A stretch of 13,964 nucleotides of DNA from Candidatus Equihabitans merdae. GTDB taxonomy: Bacteria; Bacillota; Clostridia; Lachnospirales; Lachnospiraceae. Position 1 is the stretch's first letter; each line of letters starts with the position of its first letter. Below, one piece after another: positions 6,436-12,270 of this stretch. The position numbers were made by a program, and so were the translations under genes. Under the pieces are notes generated by a model. It was not told the origin of the DNA and did not search any database. It saw only the letters and a list, made by a program, of their open reading frames with translations. Location: assembly GCA_018065025.1 (NCBI GenBank), contig JAGHUB010000104.1:1-13964 (forward strand). Reading direction: 5' to 3'.

Positions 6436-8762
6436 GTGATAAGACTTCTTACGAAGAGCGCTATGAACAACTGAAGAAAGATTATGCTGAACTGTATGAC
6501 AAGTTCATTGAAGTCAGAGAAACAGCTATCGCCAGAGGCGAAGCAGCTGCCCGTTTAGGCGGCGAAAGTGCTGTCCGTCTCTACCGCAAGATGCAGGTCA
6601 AGTCCGGTCATGCCGATCCCCTGCAGGCTCTGCGTCCTCTGCTCAATGAAGCTCAGTCCGGCATTCGCATGCATATCGATAACAAGAATTACCGCAAGGG
6701 CGACCTGACTATCCGTGGCTGGTGTTGGGATCTTAAGGGCGCTAAGCCGGGTATTCTGATCCGTGACCGCAGTAAGGTCCTGGAATTCGTAGAGCATCGT
6801 TATCCCAGAAAAGACGTCAATGAAATGCTTGGTCTGGCTGATGATGTCTGCACCGGTTTCACAGTCCGTGTGGCTTTGAAGGATATTGCCCACAGCCCTA
6901 TTCTGGTGGAATTCGAAAATGAACTGGGCTATGTTCCTGTGGAAGTGGAAGTGCTGCTGTCTGAAAAAGAAAGACAGGCTTACCTGGATGGCAATGCTCA
7001 TCCGGTCTATGCCTATGACAGCGCCGGTTACGATGACTGGATCCGTGATCGACTGGTCACAGAAGAAGAACTGGCTGCCCAGAGAGCAGAAGTCTTCCCC
7101 TACAGCCCCAAGATCAGTATCTGCATCCCCCTTTACAACACCAAGCCCCAGTTCCTGAAGGAGCTGATGGACGGTCTGCTGGGTCAGTCTTACAGCAACA
7201 TCGAGATCTGCCTGGCTGACGGTTCTCCGGAAGATGATGTGGAACGTGAAGTCCGCGAAAAATATCTTCAGGATCCTCGTGTTGTCTACAAGCGCCTGGA
7301 GAAAAATGAAGGTATCTCCGGCAACACCAATGCCTCTTTCGAAATGGCAAGCGGTGATTTCATCATGCTCAGCGACCATGATGACGTGGTAGAAAAAGAC
7401 GCCTGTTATGAAATCGTTAAGATGCTTAACAGCGATGAAAACATGGATGTGGTCTACACCGATGAAGACAAGATCATGCTGACAGAGGGTGTTTACTATA
7501 GCCCCAACTTTAAGCCTGATTTTGACATCGACCTGCTTAGATCCAATAACTACATTACCCACATCTTCGTGGTCAGAAAGTCCATCGTGGATGAAGTGGG
7601 TGGCGAAGATTCTTCTTATGACGGTGCTCAGGATTACGATTTCATTCTGCGCTGCTGCGAGAAGGCCAGAAGCATCGGTCATGTACCCAAGTTCCTTTAT
7701 CATTGGCGTGCCCATGAGTCTTCCACAGCCGGCAATCCGGAAAGCAAGATGTATGCTTACGAGAACGGCCGCCGTGCTATTGAATCTCATTACAAACGCT
7801 GTGGTATTGATGCAGAAGTTGAACTGGCTGAGGATATCGGCAGTTATCGCACCACATACCGCATTCAGGGCAATCCCCTGGTATCCATCATTATCCCTAA
7901 CAAGGATCTGAAGGATACACTGAAACGAGCCGTAGATTCTATTCTTGAGAAATCTACCTACACCAATTATGAAATCGTCATTGCGGAAAATAATTCCACT
8001 GAGCAGGAGACTTTCGACTATTACAAGGAAGTCCAGGCTGCCCATGAAAATGTTCGTGTGGTGACATGGCAGGATGCTTTCAATTATTCTGCCATCAATA
8101 ACTTCGCAGCAAGAGAAGCCAAGGGTGATTATTATATCTTCCTGAACAATGACACAGAAGTCATCACAGATCGCTGGATCGAAGAGATGCTGGGTTATTG
8201 CCAGAGAGAAGATGTGGGTATCTGCGGCGCCCGCCTTTATTATCCGGATGACAGACTGCAGCACTGCGGTATCGTGGTTGGTATCGGTGGTATTGCCGGT
8301 CATATCTGTCACCTTGAGAAGCGTGGCAACGGCGGTTACTTCGGTCGTGTTGTTAAGACACAGGATATCAGTGCCGTAACAGCTGCCTGCCTGATGATCT
8401 CCAAGAAGGTCTTCGACGAAGTCAATGGCTTCGATGAAGAACTGGCTGTAGCTTACAACGACGTAGATCTGTGCCTGAAGGTTCGAGAAAAGGGTTACCT
8501 GGTTGTCTACAATGCCTGGTGCCTGCTGTATCATTATGAATCTCTCTCCAGAGGTTCCGATGATGCCGCTATCGATGAAAAGAAGCATGCTCGTCAGATG
8601 GCAGAAGCTGCCATCCTGAAGTCTCATTTCCCGGAGATCTTCGAAAAAGGCGATCCCTACTTCAATCCCAACCTGGATTACGATGCAGCGGATTATGTCC
8701 TTAAAGGAACCATCCCGCCCAACTATTCAACGCTGGAGAAGAAGCGCGAAGAAAAGGCATAA
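6432..8762 (+). CDS. Double-module family 2 glycosyltransferase with N-terminal coiled coil and GW beta module
   Basis: A 776-residue cytoplasmic glycosyltransferase. Order: charged helix/coiled coil at 1-35; basic helix near 45-57; a beta-type module at ~80-178 with LTIRGW (92-97), RKDV (126-129) and TGFTV (141-145); first GT2 module at ~227-450 starting KISICIPLYN, with SDHDD (314-318), YTDED (342-346) and GAQDYDF (398-404); second GT2 module at ~483-735 starting LVSIIIPNKD, with FLNNDTE (570-576), QHCGIVVG (610-617), YNDVDL (675-680) and HYES (701-704). Two active GT2 sites suggest that one chain adds two sugars or acts as a polymerase building a two-sugar repeat; rhamnosyl transfer is plausible because rfbD is close by. 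Its ATG overlaps the kinase stop; AAGAAGG at 6412-6418 is a distant ribosome binding site, so translation probably relies on coupling. No membrane segment. It is a paralogue of the next gene. Confidence 0.9.
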   Translation: MSDKTSYEERYEQLKKDYAELYDKFIEVRETAIARGEAAARLGGESAVRLYRKMQVKSGHADPLQALRPLLNEAQSGIRMHIDNKNYRKGDLTIRGWCWDLKGAKPGILIRDRSKVLEFVEHRYPRKDVNEMLGLADDVCTGFTVRVALKDIAHSPILVEFENELGYVPVEVEVLLSEKERQAYLDGNAHPVYAYDSAGYDDWIRDRLVTEEELAAQRAEVFPYSPKISICIPLYNTKPQFLKELMDGLLGQSYSNIEICLADGSPEDDVEREVREKYLQDPRVVYKRLEKNEGISGNTNASFEMASGDFIMLSDHDDVVEKDACYEIVKMLNSDENMDVVYTDEDKIMLTEGVYYSPNFKPDFDIDLLRSNNYITHIFVVRKSIVDEVGGEDSSYDGAQDYDFILRCCEKARSIGHVPKFLYHWRAHESSTAGNPESKMYAYENGRRAIESHYKRCGIDAEVELAEDIGSYRTTYRIQGNPLVSIIIPNKDLKDTLKRAVDSILEKSTYTNYEIVIAENNSTEQETFDYYKEVQAAHENVRVVTWQDAFNYSAINNFAAREAKGDYYIFLNNDTEVITDRWIEEMLGYCQREDVGICGARLYYPDDRLQHCGIVVGIGGIAGHICHLEKRGNGGYFGRVVKTQDISAVTAACLMISKKVFDEVNGFDEELAVAYNDVDLCLKVREKGYLVVYNAWCLLYHYESLSRGSDDAAIDEKKHARQMAEAAILKSHFPEIFEKGDPYFNPNLDYDAADYVLKGTIPPNYSTLEKKREEKA

Positions 8763-8785
8763 AAGCTCTAATAATAACTGACAAT

Positions 8786-8790
8786 GGAGG
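8786..8790 (+). promoter_or_regulatory. Ribosome binding site GGAGG that moves the start of the second double-GT2 gene
   Basis: GGAGG ends 5 nt before ATG 8796. The longer in-frame ATG at 8784 lies directly against this site (ATGGAGG) and has no ribosome binding site of its own, so 8796 is preferred. The 33-nt spacer after the previous stop (8763-8795) is AT-rich and shows no hairpin or promoter I could support. Confidence 0.8.
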
Positions 8791-8795
8791 TTTCC

Positions 8796-11225
8796 ATGGT
8801 TGTCAACAATGGATTCTTAATTAAAAATGACCGTTTTTCCATGACGGATGATACTTGTTATATCCTGCGGGGCTGGTTAGCTCCCCGTACAGAGCTGTCA
8901 GCTTCTATGGATGGCAAGCCCTTCCCTCTTAAGGTGGAAAGAGTCACGGAAAATGTGGATGAACGTTACGGCGGTGCCGAAACTAAGGTTATTTTCCGCA
9001 TCGATGAATACGTTCAGAATCACAAAGCTCTCAAGGTCTATACCACAAGAGATGGTGAGAAGCGTCTCTGCTTTGCCATCAGTGTCAAAGATCTGATGGA
9101 AAAACAGGAACCGGTGAAGGTCTTTATCGATGACTATTCAGTCAATACCAAGGACGGTTATTTCCGTCTTCAGGGCTGGGCTGCCGGTCATGAAGATGTC
9201 ACTGTCTCAGTGGCTACCACAGACGGCAAGACACCTGAAGGTAAAGTTGAGAAATACACCCGTCTGGATGTAGTGGATCTGTTTGATGAGTACCCGGTTG
9301 GCGAAAACTGCGGTTTCCACATCGAGCTGCGTCCTGTTCCGGATCTGCCGGTAGTAGTCACTTTCCGCTCCGGTGAAGATGTGATCACCCGCACCTATAA
9401 GACCAGCGCTTCTGCTGTTAAGATGCAGAACTACGGCCGTCTTATGAAGAAGGGTACCGAGTATCTTCGTTACAAGGGTCCCAAGGCTTTGGCCAAGAAG
9501 ACTTATGACAAGCTCTTCAATCCGGTTTATAAGCCCATCATTTACACCGATTGGATCAAGAAGCATCTGCCTTCAGACCGTGAACTGGCCAGACAGAAAG
9601 CCGAATCCTTCGAGATGAACACACGTTTCTCCATCGTAGTGCCTCTTTACAAGACACCGGAAGAATTCCTGGTTCAGCTGGTGGATTCAGTGAAAGCCCA
9701 GAGCTATGGCAACTGGGAGCTAGTCCTTTCAGACGGCAGCGGTGAGAACAGTCCTCTGGATGGCATTCTGACCAAGCTGGAAGAATCCGATGCCCGCATC
9801 AAGGTGCTTCGCAATAAGAAGCAGCTGCACATTGCGGAAAATACTAATGCCGCCATCGCTGCAGCCACCGGCGATTTCATTGTATTCGCCGACCATGATG
9901 ATCTGCTGACACCCAATGCCTTGTTTGAAAATGCTGCTGTGATCCGCCGTCATCCCGATGCGGAAATGATCTACAGTGATGAAGACAAGATCGGGGTAGG
10001 CGAGAAATACATGCAGCCTAACCTGAAGCCTGATTACGATCCTGACCTGCTGTGTTCAGTGAATTACATCTGTCACCTGCTGGCGGTCAAGAAAGACCTG
10101 CTTAATCGCGTAGGTCTCCTTCGTCCCGCATTTGACGGTGCCCAGGATTATGATTTCGTCCTGCGCTGCACAGAAGAGACCAAGGCAATTTACCATATTC
10201 CCAAGATCCTCTATCATTGGCGTTTCTTTGACGGCAGCACTGCCGCCAATCCGGAAAGCAAGACCTATGCCTTTGAAGCCGGTAAGAGAGCCATTGAAGC
10301 TCATTATGAGAGACTGGGTCTGCCGGGCAAGGTTGAGATGGGTCCCTTCCCTGGTATCTATCGCACCACCTGGCATTATGAAGATGATCCCATGGTTTCC
10401 ATCCTGATCCCCAACAAGGATCACACAGAAGACCTGGATGTCTGCCTGAAGAGTATCGACAGAGGACGGGTATATCCCAACCTTGAGATCATTATTATTG
10501 AAAATAACAGCACAGAACCGGAGACATTTGCTTATTACGAAGAATTAAAGAAGCGTGATGAGCGCGTCAAGGTCATTACCTATGATGAAGGCGTCTTTAA
10601 CTTCTCAGCCATCAACAATCTGGGCGCTAAAGAAGCCAAGGGCGACTACCTCTTCCTGCTCAACAACGATACCGAATTCATCAGTGAAGACGTGATCGGA
10701 GAAATGGTAGATTACTGTCGTCGTGACGATGTAGGTGCTGTGGGTGCACTCTTGTATTATAATGATAATACCATTCAGCATGCCGGTGTTATCGTTGGCT
10801 GGGGCGGCGTAGCCGGTCACGCCTTCGTTAACCAGAAGCGTGGTGAGACAGGTTATATGCACCGTATCATCTGCCAGCAGGATTACAGCGCTGTTACAGC
10901 TGCCTGCATGATGGTAAAACGCAGTGTCTTTGAAGAAATCGGCGGCTTCTCAGAGGAGCTGGCTGTAGCCTTCAACGATATTGACCTGTGCATGAAGATA
11001 AGAGAAGCAGGCTATCTGATCGTTTATGATCCCTACTGCGAACTCTATCATTATGAATCTAAATCAAGAGGTCTGGATCAGGGCAACCCCGAGAAGGTAC
11101 GCCGCTTCCAGAAAGAGATGGCCATCTTCCAGAAGAAATGGCCCGAGATCCTGAGAGACGGAGATCCTTATTACAATCCCAACTTCTCCATGATTACACA
11201 GGATTTTTCTTTGAAACATAACTAA
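8796..11225 (+). CDS. Double-module family 2 glycosyltransferase with two N-terminal GW beta modules
   Basis: An 809-residue paralogue of the preceding gene. Two beta-type modules come first: one around residues 5-85 with YILRGW (22-27), and one around 108-195 with FRLQGW (123-128), RLDV (156-159) and CGFHI (172-176). A basic, lysine-rich linker at ~209-258 follows. The first GT2 module begins at ~278 (FSIVVPLYK) with ADHDD (365-369), YSDED (393-397) and GAQDYDF (448-454). The second begins at ~533 (MVSILIPNKD) with LLNNDTE (621-627), QHAGVIVG (661-668), FNDIDL (726-731) and HYES (752-755). All acidic motifs expected for GT2 are present in both modules, so both should be active. It lacks the N-terminal coiled coil of its sibling. 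It probably extends or branches the same glycan; the sugars cannot be read from sequence. The start is set by GGAGG at 8786-8790. Confidence 0.9.
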   Translation: MVVNNGFLIKNDRFSMTDDTCYILRGWLAPRTELSASMDGKPFPLKVERVTENVDERYGGAETKVIFRIDEYVQNHKALKVYTTRDGEKRLCFAISVKDLMEKQEPVKVFIDDYSVNTKDGYFRLQGWAAGHEDVTVSVATTDGKTPEGKVEKYTRLDVVDLFDEYPVGENCGFHIELRPVPDLPVVVTFRSGEDVITRTYKTSASAVKMQNYGRLMKKGTEYLRYKGPKALAKKTYDKLFNPVYKPIIYTDWIKKHLPSDRELARQKAESFEMNTRFSIVVPLYKTPEEFLVQLVDSVKAQSYGNWELVLSDGSGENSPLDGILTKLEESDARIKVLRNKKQLHIAENTNAAIAAATGDFIVFADHDDLLTPNALFENAAVIRRHPDAEMIYSDEDKIGVGEKYMQPNLKPDYDPDLLCSVNYICHLLAVKKDLLNRVGLLRPAFDGAQDYDFVLRCTEETKAIYHIPKILYHWRFFDGSTAANPESKTYAFEAGKRAIEAHYERLGLPGKVEMGPFPGIYRTTWHYEDDPMVSILIPNKDHTEDLDVCLKSIDRGRVYPNLEIIIIENNSTEPETFAYYEELKKRDERVKVITYDEGVFNFSAINNLGAKEAKGDYLFLLNNDTEFISEDVIGEMVDYCRRDDVGAVGALLYYNDNTIQHAGVIVGWGGVAGHAFVNQKRGETGYMHRIICQQDYSAVTAACMMVKRSVFEEIGGFSEELAVAFNDIDLCMKIREAGYLIVYDPYCELYHYESKSRGLDQGNPEKVRRFQKEMAIFQKKWPEILRDGDPYYNPNFSMITQDFSLKHN

Positions 11226-11262
11226 TCGATTTCGAGAACCCCTTAATTCATCTTGAAACATG

Positions 11263-11270
11263 AAAGGCGG
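11263..11270 (+). promoter_or_regulatory. Ribosome binding site AAAGGCGG for rfbD
   Basis: AAAGGCGG ends 7 nt before ATG 11278. The in-frame ATG at 11260 immediately precedes this site and has nothing like a ribosome binding site upstream; starting at 11278 gives the canonical MRVFVTG beginning of this family. The 52-nt gap from 11226 to 11277 otherwise shows no clear promoter or terminator. Confidence 0.7.
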
Positions 11271-11277
11271 ACTGAAA

Positions 11278-12195
11278 ATGAGAGTATTTGTAACAGGTGT
11301 AGCCGGTCAGCTTGGCCATGACGTTGTCAACGAACTGGTAAAGAGAGGCTATGAAGCTGTAGGTACTGACCTGGCAGCAGAGTATACCGGCGTACAGGAT
11401 GGTACAGCTGTAACCACAGCTCCTTATGTAGGACTGGATATCACAGATGCTAAGCGTGTTGATGAGATCATCACAGAAGCCGGCGTGGATGCCGTTATTC
11501 ACTGCGCAGCCTGGACAGCTGTAGATAAGGCAGAAGAGTGCGAAGATCTGGTTCGCAAGATCAATGCCGGCGGTACAGAGAATATCGCCAAGGTTTGTAA
11601 GAAGCTGGACATCCCCATGATGTATTTCTCTACCGACTATGTCTTTGACGGACAGGGCACACGTCCCTGGGAACCGGAAGATGCCTATGCACCTCTGGGC
11701 GCTTACGGCCGCACCAAAGCTGAAGGCGAACAGGCAGTTAAGGACAATCTGGAGAAGTATTTCATTCTTCGTATTGCCTGGGTATTCGGCATCAACGGTA
11801 AGAACTTTATCAAGACTATGCTGAATCTGGCTAAGACCCACGATACACTGCGTGTCGTTAACGATCAGATCGGTAACCCCACCTATACCTATGACTTGGC
11901 TCGTCTGGTAGTGGATATGATCGTCTCCGATAAGTATGGTATCTACCATGTCACAAACGAAGGTGAATCTATCTCCTGGTATGATTTCGCCTGTGCCATC
12001 ATGAAAGAAGGCGGCGCCGATCATGTGACAGTGAACCCCTGCACATCTGCAGAATACGGTGCTCAGGCCGTTCGCCCTTACAATAGCCGTATGGACCGCT
12101 CCAAAATCGCAGCCATGGGCTTCGAACCCCTGCCCACCTGGCAGGATGCTCTTTCACGTTATGTGAAGATCCTGAAAGAGACAGGTGCCATCTGA
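11278..12195 (+). CDS. rfbD: dTDP-4-dehydrorhamnose reductase
   Basis: RfbD/RmlD, 305 residues, a cytoplasmic short-chain dehydrogenase/reductase that makes the last step of dTDP-L-rhamnose synthesis: NAD(P)H-dependent reduction of dTDP-4-dehydro-L-rhamnose. Visible: nucleotide-binding GVAGQLG (7-13), HCAAWTAVDKAE (75-86), STDYVFDG (118-125) with the catalytic Thr at 119, the YxxxK pair Y143 and K147 in YGRTKAEGE, RIAWVFG (165-171) and NDQIGNPTYTYDLA (195-208), all diagnostic of the family. Length is normal (about 280-305). The other three pathway enzymes (RfbA, RfbB, RfbC) are not in this window and may lie nearby or elsewhere. Its presence points to rhamnose in the glycan made by the upstream transferases. 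It sits 52 nt after the previous gene, so it is probably in the same transcript or has a weak promoter of its own. Confidence 0.96.
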   Translation: MRVFVTGVAGQLGHDVVNELVKRGYEAVGTDLAAEYTGVQDGTAVTTAPYVGLDITDAKRVDEIITEAGVDAVIHCAAWTAVDKAEECEDLVRKINAGGTENIAKVCKKLDIPMMYFSTDYVFDGQGTRPWEPEDAYAPLGAYGRTKAEGEQAVKDNLEKYFILRIAWVFGINGKNFIKTMLNLAKTHDTLRVVNDQIGNPTYTYDLARLVVDMIVSDKYGIYHVTNEGESISWYDFACAIMKEGGADHVTVNPCTSAEYGAQAVRPYNSRMDRSKIAAMGFEPLPTWQDALSRYVKILKETGAI

Positions 12196-12270
12196 TCATT
12201 GGTTGATCCATTCACCAAACAAACAAGTAAGTAAGTATATGCCTGACAAGGCATATAGATTAGCTAAGAG
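12196..12270 (+). other. Intergenic leader between rfbD and the YfhO-family gene
   Basis: A 75-nt, AT-rich spacer. It holds, in order: a weak imperfect hairpin at 12199-12218 (7 pairs with one bulged T, TTGGT pairing with ACCAA), short tandem motifs CAAACAAACAA and GTAAGTAAGTA, and a perfect hairpin at 12236-12257 described separately. No intrinsic terminator with a T run, and no -35/-10 pair I would defend. It is the longest non-coding stretch in the window and the most likely place for a regulatory break in the operon. Confidence 0.5.
12236..12257 (+). repeat. Perfect 9-bp inverted repeat with 4-nt loop
   Basis: TATATGCCT, loop GACA, then AGGCATATA: every base of the two arms pairs. It is followed by GATTAGCTAAG rather than a run of T, so it does not look like an intrinsic terminator. 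It ends 13 nt before the ATG of the YfhO-family gene, where it could form in the mRNA and lower or control initiation, serve as an RNA-processing site, or be an operator for a dimeric regulator. Role unknown. Confidence 0.6.

Noticed and set aside
6555..8627. A 690-residue open frame on the minus strand opposite the first double-GT2 gene
   Set aside because: The plus-strand gene has clear GT2 motifs over the whole stretch. The opposite frame has no recognisable domain and its openness is explained by the strong codon bias of the coding strand.
8784..8795. Start at 8784 for the second double-GT2 gene
   Set aside because: It sits immediately upstream of and against the GGAGG that correctly serves ATG 8796.
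11248..12024. A 258-residue minus-strand open frame opposite rfbD
   Set aside because: Antisense shadow of a gene whose family motifs are unambiguous; its translation shows no family motifs.
12219..12237. Short tandem CAAA and GTAA repeats as a phase-variable tract
   Set aside because: Only two to three copies of each unit in a non-coding spacer, too few to suggest slippage-driven switching.
12193..12257. Intrinsic transcription terminator after rfbD
   Set aside because: Two hairpins can be drawn, but neither is followed by a run of T, and the next gene begins within 75 bases on the same strand.
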